A stretch of 64,000 bases of DNA, taken from assembly GCF_900188125.1 (NCBI RefSeq), contig NZ_FZOW01000002.1, positions 1 through 64,000 on the forward strand, given 5' to 3'. Of the stretch, positions 26,548 through 34,500 are shown piece by piece. The number at the start of each line of letters is the position of its first letter. Within the stretch, counting starts at the first letter, position 1. Both the position numbers and the translations under genes were made by a program. The notes beneath the pieces are model-generated. The model searched no databases. It worked only from the letters and a program-made list of their open reading frames with translations, and was not told the DNA's origin. This stretch comes from Rhodococcoides kyotonense. GTDB lineage: Bacteria > Actinomycetota > Actinomycetes > Mycobacteriales > Mycobacteriaceae.

Positions 26548-27147
26548 ATGAGCGTCGCGACACAGCTTTTCAGGCCGACTCGATTCGACTCCGCGCGTCG
26601 ACGTGCGCATGTGGCGCTGTCCCAGGGTGCACCGATCGTCGTGGTCGACGACCTGCGGGGCACAGGATGCGACCTCGTGGTGGATGCACGGACCGTCGAC
26701 GTGTCCTCCATGGCCCATCTGATTCGTTTCGGATCGGGATTCGTCTGCGTCACCGTCGACGAGGAGACCTGCGAACGTCTGGATCTCCCGCCTGTCGAGT
26801 GGTCGCAGCGAAGTTCGTTCTACATCGGCAACCCCCGTGTGTCGGTGGACGTGTCGCACGGGACGACGACCGGTATTTCGGGATTCGATCGTGCTGCCAC
26901 GGCCCGGGCACTCGCGAGGCCCGCAGCGACTGCGGGAGAATTCACGCGGCCTGGCCATCTCGTGCCTGTCCTGGCCGACGGCCGCCGGCCGACGCGTCCG
27001 GACCTCATCGCCGAATTGGTCGGTGGGCCTGCGGTATTCACCGCGATGGAGCCGTCGGACATCGCACTGGCGCACGACGCCACCGTCGTGCGCCAGGGGG
27101 ACCGGGTCGTCCCGGTGATTCGGATGTCGGATTTCGCCTATTTCTGA
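26548..27147 (+). CDS. Degenerate 3,4-dihydroxy-2-butanone-4-phosphate synthase (RibB) paralogue
   Basis: A 199-residue protein aligned along its length to RibB: IRFGSGFVCVTVDE, VSVDVSHGTTTGISGFDRAATARAL and FTRPGHLVPVLA are well conserved. However, the acidic DDEDRENEGD loop reads DDLRGTGCD and the GHTEA segment is missing (RRPTRPDLIAELVGG). In RibB these two places supply the divalent-metal ligands (Glu and His). It also lacks a GTP cyclohydrolase II domain. Normal riboflavin-pathway activity is therefore doubtful; a changed function in the NTF2-like operon is more likely. Confidence 0.75.
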   Translation: MSVATQLFRPTRFDSARRRAHVALSQGAPIVVVDDLRGTGCDLVVDARTVDVSSMAHLIRFGSGFVCVTVDEETCERLDLPPVEWSQRSSFYIGNPRVSVDVSHGTTTGISGFDRAATARALARPAATAGEFTRPGHLVPVLADGRRPTRPDLIAELVGGPAVFTAMEPSDIALAHDATVVRQGDRVVPVIRMSDFAYF

Positions 27148-27163
27148 GTAGGCGCCTTCGGCG

Positions 27164-27209
27164 CATGTGCACGAAAATACGTAGCCCGCTATGTATTTTC
27201 GTGCACATG
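27164..27209. terminator. Bidirectional hairpin, repeat-family copy 1
   Basis: 21-bp arms with one mismatch around loop CCCG, between the convergent RibB-like and thiolase genes. The block 27164-27222 is identical to 43795-43853 except for one base and includes the thiolase stop codon (CTA 27215-27217 on the plus strand). Confidence 0.75.
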
Positions 27210-27214
27210 GCGCG

Positions 27215-28357
27215 CTAGCGCCCTAACACGCTGACCACGCAAGCATTTCCGTCCATACCTGCCGCGCCGCCGCCCATGGTCTCGACGACCCCGATGTCGT
27301 GCTTACGGACCTGACGAGGACCCGCTTCGCCACGAAGCTGCCATACGATTTCGGCCAATTGTGCTGTACCCGTGGCGCCCAAAGGATGACCGCGCGAGAG
27401 CAGCCCGCCACTCGGATTGACGGGTTGCGGTCCGGTGCGTGCGGTGTATCCCGTCGGCGCCATCTCCGCACCCATGCCCAGTTCGGCGACGCCGAGCGCT
27501 TCGAGCGTCGTGATCTCGCCGATCGTGAAGGCGTCGTGGACTTCCATGACGTCGATATCTCTCGCCGAAATGCCTGCCACGGCAAAAGCTTTGCGCGACG
27601 CCCGGGCGACACAATCGAAGCCCCATACATGCGGTGAGCCGTAATCCCACAGTGCACCGGACACCATAGCCGAGGACAGGACGGTGACGTCCCTCTTGCC
27701 GACGCGTGGTCCCCCGACCACCGCAGCCCCGGCTCCGTCGGTCGTCGGGCAGCATTGAAGGAACGTCAGTGGTTCGGCGATCGCACGGGAGTTCAACACC
27801 TCCTCGATCGTCGGCGCTCCCCTCCGGAGATGCGCTCGCGGATTGTCCAGACCGTTGGTCTTGTTCTTCACGGCCACAGCCGCCAACTGTTCCGGAGTCA
27901 CGCCGAACTCGCCGATGTAGCGCTGAGCCTGCAGCGCGTACAGGCCCGGAAGTGGAAGCGATGCAGCACCTTCCGGATCCGTCGCTTCGGGAACAATGGC
28001 TCCGGTGAACAACGTGGACATCTGATCGACTCCGAGTACCAGGACACACTCGAACCGTCCGAATCGGACTGCTTCGACGGCCTCGTGGTAGGCCGCTGTG
28101 CCGCTGGCGCAGGCATTTTCGATGGTCCACATCGGGATTCCCGGAAGCCCGAGCCCGCGCTGGATACGCGTTGCCACTCCCGGCGGGCCGAATACCGTCC
28201 CGACGATGATGGCATCGATGTCCAGTGGGTCGATCTCGGCGTCGCCTATCGCTTCGGTGACGGCCTCCCACGCCAGGGATTCGACGCGACAGTCCTGGAA
28301 TGCGCCGTACGACGACGTTCCGACGCCGAGGACTGCGACGTCTCGATCGGCGCTCAC
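27215..28357 (-). CDS. SCP2-type thiolase / acetyl-CoA acetyltransferase
   Basis: A 380-residue thiolase-fold enzyme. Nucleophile Cys83 is in IENACASGTAAYHEA. VHDAFTIGEI, containing the first conserved His, and NPSGGLLSRGHPLGATG with the second His follow. GTG 28357 overlaps the previous gene's stop in a GTGA junction. Paired thiolase/DUF35 genes form retro-aldol or thiolytic complexes (Ltp2-type with DUF35). Last gene of the eight-gene operon, presumably cleaving a 3-oxoacyl-CoA or aldol-type CoA ester. Confidence 0.9.
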   Translation of the reverse strand: MSADRDVAVLGVGTSSYGAFQDCRVESLAWEAVTEAIGDAEIDPLDIDAIIVGTVFGPPGVATRIQRGLGLPGIPMWTIENACASGTAAYHEAVEAVRFGRFECVLVLGVDQMSTLFTGAIVPEATDPEGAASLPLPGLYALQAQRYIGEFGVTPEQLAAVAVKNKTNGLDNPRAHLRRGAPTIEEVLNSRAIAEPLTFLQCCPTTDGAGAAVVGGPRVGKRDVTVLSSAMVSGALWDYGSPHVWGFDCVARASRKAFAVAGISARDIDVMEVHDAFTIGEITTLEALGVAELGMGAEMAPTGYTARTGPQPVNPSGGLLSRGHPLGATGTAQLAEIVWQLRGEAGPRQVRKHDIGVVETMGGGAAGMDGNACVVSVLGR

Positions 28358-28761
28358 GAGTCCACCTCCGCGACGAGATCTCCGAATTCGAGGCCGGTCA
28401 CCGTCACACGCGTGTCGATCGGTAAGGACGTCGGCTCTGCGAGATGCGCAAGGACTCGGGGTCCGTCGTCGAGATCGATGTAGCCGAGAGCGAACGGCGG
28501 CGTTCTGTTTCCGACGGGAATCGCGACGAGGGTCGAGGCCCACAATCTGCCCGACGGGGAAAAGGTGTCCGGGGCCAGAGATCCCCGACATACCGGGCAC
28601 CATGGCAGATCCCGCTGCGCCGACGGGTTTCGGCACACCGTGCAGCGCAATCCGTGCACCCGGCCGTCACGAAAGACTGGCCTGCTGTCGGCGACGGCGA
28701 GACCACCTTTGACAGCTCCGGGGCGCCGTTTGGTGATACGCCCGTCGACGGGGATGGTCAT
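28354..28761 (-). CDS. DUF35 OB-fold protein with zinc ribbon (thiolase partner)
   Basis: A 135-residue protein. Two CxxC pairs (CTVC, CPVC) form a rubredoxin-like zinc ribbon, followed by an OB-fold (LWASTLVAIPVGNRTPPFALGYIDLDDGPRVLAHL). DUF35 proteins bind SCP2-type thiolases or acyl-CoA hydratases and are needed for their activity. ATG 28761 overlaps the carboxyltransferase stop by one base (TGATG). Confidence 0.9.
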   Translation of the reverse strand: MTIPVDGRITKRRPGAVKGGLAVADSRPVFRDGRVHGLRCTVCRNPSAQRDLPWCPVCRGSLAPDTFSPSGRLWASTLVAIPVGNRTPPFALGYIDLDDGPRVLAHLAEPTSLPIDTRVTVTGLEFGDLVAEVDS

Positions 28762-30260
28762 CAGTGATCCCCCTGCAGTGTGAGACTGAAATCAGGTGAG
28801 CTGAGGTGCAGATACGCGCCGGTTGCGGCGTTCACCAGCTCGCGTACGTGCTTCATTTCCCTGCTCGACGCCGAGAAGTCGCGGTTGCGCTTCGGGGTGT
28901 TGCGCATGATGTCGATCTCGTTGCCGGGAACCAGGAGACGCAGGATGAGTTCGTCGTCGTCGACGTTGCCGAAGCGTTTCCGTAACTCGTCGAGCGACGG
29001 TTGTGCCGGAACCCAGTCGCTGTAACTCTTGGCCTTCGGTGAGTCCTGGATGACGTCGACGATGTTCTGATCCATCGGTGCGACGGCGTCGCCATAATGA
29101 CCGTTGACGTACATCAGTACTTCGTCGGGAATGACCGAATATCGTTTACCCGTAACCACATTCAGCACTGCCTGCGTCCCGACGAGTTGCGAGAACGGAG
29201 TCGCCATCACCGGATAGCCGAGTTCGGTTCGCACGACGGACATCTCGTCCAGAACCTCCTCGAAGCGGTCGGCCATGCCACGTTCGGCGAGCTGCGCCTT
29301 GAACGTGCCGGTCATACCTCCGGGCAGCTGGTGCCGGTACAGGAACAGGTTGAACTCGGCCGGCGTGCCGACGGGCAGGCCCTCGTATTCGGCGACGCGT
29401 TGCAGGTGCTGTTCGACCGGGGAGAACTGCGATTCGTCGAGCTGGACGTCGAAGCCGGCATACTTCAGGTTCGAGTACGTCACCTCGGTCGACGGCAGCG
29501 AAACGCCCGCGGCGAGTGTCCGACTCGCGGTGTGCACGCGGTCCGCGCCTGCGAGTGCGGCTTCCAGATAGTTGATCGGCGCCATCGCGTTGTTGCTGTG
29601 GAAGTGCACCTCGACGGGAAGTTCGCCCGCTGCGGTCTTGATGGCGTTCACCAGGCTTCTGGTGCGGTCGGGGGTGAGCAGGCCCGCCGCGTCCTCCAGT
29701 TCGATACCGTCGGCGCCGAGACCGACGAGTTCCCGTGTACGCGATGCGTAGTAGTCATCGGTGTGATATGGGCTGTCGGCGTACAGAATGCATGGAATCG
29801 CCTGTGCGCCTTCGGCTTGAACGGTCTTGACGAGCCGGCCGATCTTGTCCAGGTTGAACAGGCCGTCGTAGATCCAGAAGCTGCCGATGCCGTGCGCCAC
29901 CAATCGCTGAACCCAGAGATCCATCACACTGTCCGCGGTCAAGCCGAACGTGACGATGCCGTTGCTTCGAGTTCCGGCACGAACAGTGGTGCGCGGCATG
30001 GCCTTCGACAGTGAGATCAGCTGATCCCACGGATCCTCCTTACAGTGCCGCACGAGGACCTCGAAGATCGAACTTCCTACCAGATCGATCGTGTGGAAAC
30101 CGGTGCGGTCGAGATGATCTGCGATGGGTAGGCCCATATCCCGACGCATTCGCATGCCCCACCAGCTCTGCGGGCCGTCGCGCAGAGTCTGGTCGACGAT
30201 CTGAATTTTGCGGCGTGAACCGTCGGGGAGCGTCGGTGCGCAGTCGATGAAACTGGTCAT
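28761..30260 (-). CDS. Biotin-dependent carboxyltransferase subunit (OadA/5S-like), atypical active site
   Basis: A 499-residue DRE-TIM (HMGL-like) carboxyltransferase resembling the 5S/OadA/pyruvate-carboxylase CT domain. Metal ligand Asp23 is in IVDQTLRDG, and the HxH pair is His219/His221 in VHFHSNN. The segment that reads IKDMAGLL in known carboxyltransferases reads LEDAAGLL here, so the lysine that becomes carbamylated and binds the metal is Glu189. Substrate may therefore differ from pyruvate/oxaloacetate. ATG 30260 overlaps the biotin carboxylase stop (ATGA); no sign supports the longer upstream frame. Confidence 0.87.
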   Translation of the reverse strand: MTSFIDCAPTLPDGSRRKIQIVDQTLRDGPQSWWGMRMRRDMGLPIADHLDRTGFHTIDLVGSSIFEVLVRHCKEDPWDQLISLSKAMPRTTVRAGTRSNGIVTFGLTADSVMDLWVQRLVAHGIGSFWIYDGLFNLDKIGRLVKTVQAEGAQAIPCILYADSPYHTDDYYASRTRELVGLGADGIELEDAAGLLTPDRTRSLVNAIKTAAGELPVEVHFHSNNAMAPINYLEAALAGADRVHTASRTLAAGVSLPSTEVTYSNLKYAGFDVQLDESQFSPVEQHLQRVAEYEGLPVGTPAEFNLFLYRHQLPGGMTGTFKAQLAERGMADRFEEVLDEMSVVRTELGYPVMATPFSQLVGTQAVLNVVTGKRYSVIPDEVLMYVNGHYGDAVAPMDQNIVDVIQDSPKAKSYSDWVPAQPSLDELRKRFGNVDDDELILRLLVPGNEIDIMRNTPKRNRDFSASSREMKHVRELVNAATGAYLHLSSPDFSLTLQGDH

Positions 30261-31639
30261 GATGTCTCCAGGAATTCGGGTAGTCCGGTGTCTGCGATCC
30301 AGTTGGTGCTGACGCCGGCGGATCGAAAGTCGTTGTGGTCGAGAGCGAATCGCGCGAACTCGGCCGTCGTAGGAACACCCGTAACTTTCAGTGCGTCCAA
30401 TACCGACAGCATCTTCGCGATGGCGTCGTCGCGGTCCGTACCGTAGGCGACGACCTTGGCGAGCAGTGAGTCGTAGTACGGGCCGACGACGTAGCCTTCC
30501 TCGGCTTGACTGTCGACGCGGATTCCGTCCATGTCGGGAATGTGCCACTTCGTCAATGTGCCTGTGCGCGGGAGAAACCCGTCCTTCGGAGACTCGCTCG
30601 TGATGCGAACCTCTATCGCGTGGCCCGTGGTGGTGACGTCGTCCTGGCCGAACTCGAGCCGGTCTCCTTGCGCCGACCTCAGCTGCTGGCGGACGAGATC
30701 GGTTCCCGTCACGCACTCGGTCACCGGATGTTCGACCTGGATCCGGGCGTTGAACTCGAGAAATGCGTAGTCGCCGGTATCGGCGTCGTAGATGAATTCG
30801 ACGGTGCCCGCGCTGTCCAGTCCGATGGCCTGGGCGAACGCGAGGCCTGATGAGCGGATGCGGGAACGGGTGTCGGCGGACAGGCCGGGTGCCGGACTCT
30901 CCTCGATCACCTTCTGGTGTCGTCGTTGCAGCGTGCAGTCTCGTTCGCCCAACTGGACTACGGCGCCATGTCGATCACCGAGAACCTGCACCTCGATGTG
31001 CCGGGCCCGTCGGATGTACTTCTCGACGAACAGCGATCCGTCACCGAACGCCGACTGGGCTTCCGAGCCTGCCGCCGAGAATCGAGCGCGCAGTTCGGCG
31101 TCGTTCTCGACGACGGACATCCCCCGCCCGCCTCCACCTGCCGACGCCTTGATGAGGACGGGGTAGCCGATGTCCGCAGCGGCGTGGGATGCAGCGTCGA
31201 CGTCGGTGACGATGGGCGACCCGGTCAGTACCGGAATACCTGCGCTGCGGGCTATCTCGCGTGCCCGGGCCTTGTCTCCCGCCTCGGCGACGACGTGGGG
31301 ACTCGGCCCGACGAACGTCAGACCGTTGTCCACGCACAGCTGCGCGAACTCCGGGTTCTCGGACAGAAATCCGTATCCCGGGTGCAGTGCGTCGCACCCG
31401 CTTCCGAGGGCAGCGGCTATCAGCGACGGCATGTTCAAGTAGCTGGCCCTCGCGGCGGGCGGTCCGATGCAGACGGTGCGGTCGGCGAGCCGTGCGGGCA
31501 CGGAATCGCGGTCTGCCGTCGACACCGCGAGGACCGTTTCGATGCCGAGGTCGCGGCACGAGCGGATGACGCGTACCGCGATCTCGCCTCTGTTGGCGAC
31601 GAAGACCCGCTTGATCGGCCGGTACTCGACGTCACTCAT
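30257..31639 (-). CDS. Biotin carboxylase subunit
   Basis: A 460-residue AccC-type ATP-grasp enzyme. VFVANRGEIAVRVIRSCRDLGIETV opens the protein; KASAGGGGRGMSVV is the glycine-rich ATP loop; the catalytic core includes LEFNARIQVEHPVTECVTGTDLV. It carboxylates biotin on the carrier encoded immediately upstream using ATP and bicarbonate. ATG 31639 overlaps the carrier's stop by 8 nt. Confidence 0.94.
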   Translation of the reverse strand: MSDVEYRPIKRVFVANRGEIAVRVIRSCRDLGIETVLAVSTADRDSVPARLADRTVCIGPPAARASYLNMPSLIAAALGSGCDALHPGYGFLSENPEFAQLCVDNGLTFVGPSPHVVAEAGDKARAREIARSAGIPVLTGSPIVTDVDAASHAAADIGYPVLIKASAGGGGRGMSVVENDAELRARFSAAGSEAQSAFGDGSLFVEKYIRRARHIEVQVLGDRHGAVVQLGERDCTLQRRHQKVIEESPAPGLSADTRSRIRSSGLAFAQAIGLDSAGTVEFIYDADTGDYAFLEFNARIQVEHPVTECVTGTDLVRQQLRSAQGDRLEFGQDDVTTTGHAIEVRITSESPKDGFLPRTGTLTKWHIPDMDGIRVDSQAEEGYVVGPYYDSLLAKVVAYGTDRDDAIAKMLSVLDALKVTGVPTTAEFARFALDHNDFRSAGVSTNWIADTGLPEFLETS

Positions 31640-32147
31640 CGTCTGGATCTATCAGGAAGAGAACCTGGTCGTACTCGACCATGTCCCCGTTCTGCGCCTC
31701 GATCGCGACAACAGTTCCAGCCACCGGCGACGACACGTTGCTCATCAGCTTCATGACTTCGACGATGCCGAGCTGCTGGCCCTCGTCGATGTGCTGTCCA
31801 ACCGTGACGAACGGCGCCTCGCCCGGGCTCGGTGCGGTCCAGAACGACCCGACGACGGGCGAATTCACTGCAACTTCGTTGCCTGTGCGTGCATGGCTGG
31901 TCTCCGCTGTAACTGTCCGCTCACGGGCGGGTTCGCCACCTGTGCGTGCGGAGTCCGTCTCTGGACCAACTTTCCGCTCACGGGTGGCGTCAGCCGCACC
32001 GGACGGCACTCCGTCCCGGCCGAGCACCAGCCGGGTGCCGCGGATGTCGAGTTCGAGACTCGCCCAGCCGGAGTCGGTGAACTCCCGCACGAGCTCGGTG
32101 AGTTCGCGGATCGTGACCTCGGTGGGAACTGCCGTGTTCTCGGTCAT
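31632..32147 (-). CDS. Biotin carboxyl carrier protein with duplicated linker
   Basis: A 171-residue BCCP. The C-terminal biotinyl domain has VEVMKLMSNVSSPVAG, the Lys being the biotin site (EVMKL instead of EAMKM). N-terminal residues 1-50 form a small conserved AccB-like domain. The linker contains two tandem 19-residue units (RERKVGPETDSARTGGEPA and RERTVTAETSHARTGNEVA) from a 57-bp duplication. ATG 32147 overlaps the stop of the dikinase-like gene (ATGA). Confidence 0.92.
   Translation of the reverse strand: MTENTAVPTEVTIRELTELVREFTDSGWASLELDIRGTRLVLGRDGVPSGAADATRERKVGPETDSARTGGEPARERTVTAETSHARTGNEVAVNSPVVGSFWTAPSPGEAPFVTVGQHIDEGQQLGIVEVMKLMSNVSSPVAGTVVAIEAQNGDMVEYDQVLFLIDPDDE
31882..31995 (-). 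repeat. 57-bp tandem duplication in the carrier-protein linker
   Basis: Two direct, diverged copies with period 57 bp, starting at 31882 and 31939, each opening CCTGTGCGTGC on the plus strand. In frame, so the linker is simply lengthened by 19 residues. Confidence 0.75.
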
Positions 32148-33895
32148 CGTGATTCCTCCTGAAGGGCGATCGCAGCGAGCAGTACGGGAAGTGCTCGTGG
32201 CGCGACCACGGTGGTGATGCCTGCGTCGAGCGCAGCGCGCAGTGCGTCGGGGCGGCTGAAGATCGCGCCGGCGACGGACGCCGTGCCGGGCGGCACGGTA
32301 GGCATCGCGTCGGGGTCGAAGTCCCCGGTCGCAGATGGGTCGAACAGCGGCTGGGGTGCGTCCGCGTCGTCGGCGACGACGGTGATCGGTGCGAACTCGG
32401 TGGCCCATGCGAGGAGGCGTTGCAGGTCGCAGTCGTTCGCCTCGTCCACAGCCACCGTCGGGAGTTCGTCGGCGTAGATGTGCCCGGAGACTGCGTCGAC
32501 CGTGACGGTCTTGCCGACGAGGTCGGCCACGGCGTCGGCGCATCCGACCACGCAGGGGGTGTCGAGGGCGCGACTGACGACCGCCGCGTGGGACGTCGCG
32601 CCACCCGTCTCGGTGACGACGGCGACCGCCGCGATCATGCCGTGCACGTCCTCGGGACTCGTGTTCTGACGCACGAGCACGGCGTTCGGAATCTGCTCGG
32701 CTTCTTCGGGCGTCGCAACCGCCAGACCACTCGCGACGCCGGGGCACGCGGAAGTTCCGGACGCGATCAGCGTGGCCGACGCCGCCGCGTCGGGATCCAC
32801 GACGGGACGCAGAACCGTCGCTACCTGCGCGGGTGCGACGCGTCGGAGCGCCTCGCGTGGTGTCAGCACGCCCTCGTCGACGAGTTCGACGGCGATACGC
32901 ACTGCCGCGCGCGCCGTGCGCTTCGCCGGCCGCGATTGCAGCATGTACAGCGTGCCGTGCTGAACGGTGAACTCGATGTCCTGAGCGTCGCGACCGTCGG
33001 CATCGAGTTGTCGAGCGGCACTGAGTAGTTCGTCATGTACGGACGGTGAGCGTCGAGCCAGTCCGTCGAGAGGTTCAGGAGTGACACGGCCGCTGACGAC
33101 GTCCTCGCCCTGACCGCGCGGCAAGTATTCGCCGTAGACCTCACTCGCACCCGACAACGGGTTGCGGCTGAACAGGACTCCGGTGCCCGAGTCGTCGTCG
33201 ACATTGCCGAACACCATCGCCTGAATGGTCACTGCGGTACCCAGGTCCTGCGGGATGCCGTGGTGCTTGCGGTAGGCGATGGCGCGGCGGGTGCGCGACG
33301 ACTCGAAGACCGACGCGACGGCACATTCGAGCTGCTGCCAAGGGGCCTGGGGAACGTCGGCGCCGGTCTCGGAGCGGATGGCGTTCCGTACGGCTGCCGC
33401 GGACTCGTGGGTTTCGAGATCGTCGACGCATCCCAGAACGAGTTGCCCGTAGAACGCGTGGAAACGGCGATTGACCTCGGCGGCGAACTCGGGTGATCCG
33501 GTCTCCGCGGCGAGGGCCCCCTCGACGTCGTCGGTGAAACCGAGGTTGAGGATCGTGTCCATCATGCCGGGCATGCTGACTGCGGCACCCGAGCGGACCG
33601 AGACCAGAAGCGGGTTCTCGCTGCCCCCGAAGGTCCGGCCGAGCTTATGCTCCAGTCCTGCTATGCCGGAACGCAATTCCTCGATCAAGCCGTCAGGCAG
33701 CGTTTTTCCGCCGTCGAAATACGCGCGGCACGCGTCGGTCGTGACGACGAACGCAGGCGGAACCGTCAGACCGAGCGATGCCATCCGCCACAGACTCCAC
33801 GCCTTGCCGCCGACGAGTGCTCGATCCGGTTCGGCCGACTGCCCGTCGGGTACGACGATCCAGCGAGTTGCCGTCGTCGTCTCCGCGGTGCTCAT
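32144..33895 (-). CDS. PPDK-like protein lacking the PEP/pyruvate domain (ATP-grasp plus phosphohistidine domain)
   Basis: A 583-residue protein. Residues 1-360 match the PPDK nucleotide domain: GGKAWSLWRMASLGLTVPPAF, LLVSVRSGAAVSMPGMMDTILNLGF, FSRNPLSGASEVYGEYL, QDIEFTVQHGTLYMLQSRPAKRTARAAVRIAV. Residues 375-480 are the swivel domain, with the phosphohistidine in TGGATSHAAVVSR (His436). PPDK then continues with a roughly 350-residue TIM barrel for PEP/pyruvate; here only about 100 unrelated residues follow. It should make phosphohistidine from ATP, with the acceptor step done by another protein, probably the swivel/large-domain modules at 36055-43691. Both ends overlap neighbouring genes (ATGA). 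Confidence 0.88.
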   Translation of the reverse strand: MSTAETTTATRWIVVPDGQSAEPDRALVGGKAWSLWRMASLGLTVPPAFVVTTDACRAYFDGGKTLPDGLIEELRSGIAGLEHKLGRTFGGSENPLLVSVRSGAAVSMPGMMDTILNLGFTDDVEGALAAETGSPEFAAEVNRRFHAFYGQLVLGCVDDLETHESAAAVRNAIRSETGADVPQAPWQQLECAVASVFESSRTRRAIAYRKHHGIPQDLGTAVTIQAMVFGNVDDDSGTGVLFSRNPLSGASEVYGEYLPRGQGEDVVSGRVTPEPLDGLARRSPSVHDELLSAARQLDADGRDAQDIEFTVQHGTLYMLQSRPAKRTARAAVRIAVELVDEGVLTPREALRRVAPAQVATVLRPVVDPDAAASATLIASGTSACPGVASGLAVATPEEAEQIPNAVLVRQNTSPEDVHGMIAAVAVVTETGGATSHAAVVSRALDTPCVVGCADAVADLVGKTVTVDAVSGHIYADELPTVAVDEANDCDLQRLLAWATEFAPITVVADDADAPQPLFDPSATGDFDPDAMPTVPPGTASVAGAIFSRPDALRAALDAGITTVVAPRALPVLLAAIALQEESR

Positions 33896-34500
33896 TCGTC
33901 CCGCTCGCGGCCGGTGATACGCAGGATGTGCTCGTGCATCTGAAACCAGACAGTGTGGAACGAGTCGATGCGGACGGAACTGACGTAGTCGAGCTCGCCG
34001 TCCTCTGCACGGGTGAGAGCGTCGGCGATGCGGCTCAGGAATCGGTCCACCGACGGTTGAGCCGCCGTCAACGGCGCGAGAACTGCTGCGGTGCGGTCGA
34101 GAACAGCGCCGAGCTTGTCGATGATCTTGGCGTCGTAGTCGGTGTCGGAGTGGTCGTTCTGCTGGCGCTCGCCTGCGATCTCGACGGTCTGCCATGCGGT
34201 AGTCAGCGACAGGACCTGCTTGTTGACGCCGGATTCGAAAGAGTCCATCGCAGAATGAATTTCGGCACTGTCACGCTCGTGTGCGAACCAGGCCGGGTAG
34301 GCGTCGTCGAGAGCCGCGCGTCCGGTGGGTGTGATCATGTACTTGTCACGTGCAGCCATGACGGCCTTCTCTGTAACCGCGGTCTCTAGCGCGTTCTTCA
34401 CGTCGTCGGGATCGAGTCCGAAGATCGCGACGAGACCGTCGACGTCGGACAGTTGTTTCAGCGTGAGCGAATGCAGTGTCAACAGATACGAATCAGACAT
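33892..34500 (-). CDS. Helical protein of unknown family coupled to the PPDK-like gene
   Basis: A 202-residue soluble protein I do not recognise. Residues 1-65 look like a winged helix (LTLKQLSDVDGLVAIFGLDPDDVKNALETAV, AARDKYMITPTGRAALDDA); the rest is predicted helical with a bundle-like pattern. It overlaps the ligase gene by 8 nt and the PPDK-like gene by 4 nt. A similarly sized third subunit stimulates phenylphosphate synthase, another split dikinase, so a regulatory or scaffold role is possible. That is inference by position only. Confidence 0.75.
   Translation of the reverse strand: MSDSYLLTLHSLTLKQLSDVDGLVAIFGLDPDDVKNALETAVTEKAVMAARDKYMITPTGRAALDDAYPAWFAHERDSAEIHSAMDSFESGVNKQVLSLTTAWQTVEIAGERQQNDHSDTDYDAKIIDKLGAVLDRTAAVLAPLTAAQPSVDRFLSRIADALTRAEDGELDYVSSVRIDSFHTVWFQMHEHILRITGRERDE

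Noticed and set aside
30261..30716. N-terminal extension of the carboxyltransferase
   Set aside because: It is Arg/His-rich antisense-like sequence overlapping the biotin carboxylase; the family N-terminus begins at ATG 30260.
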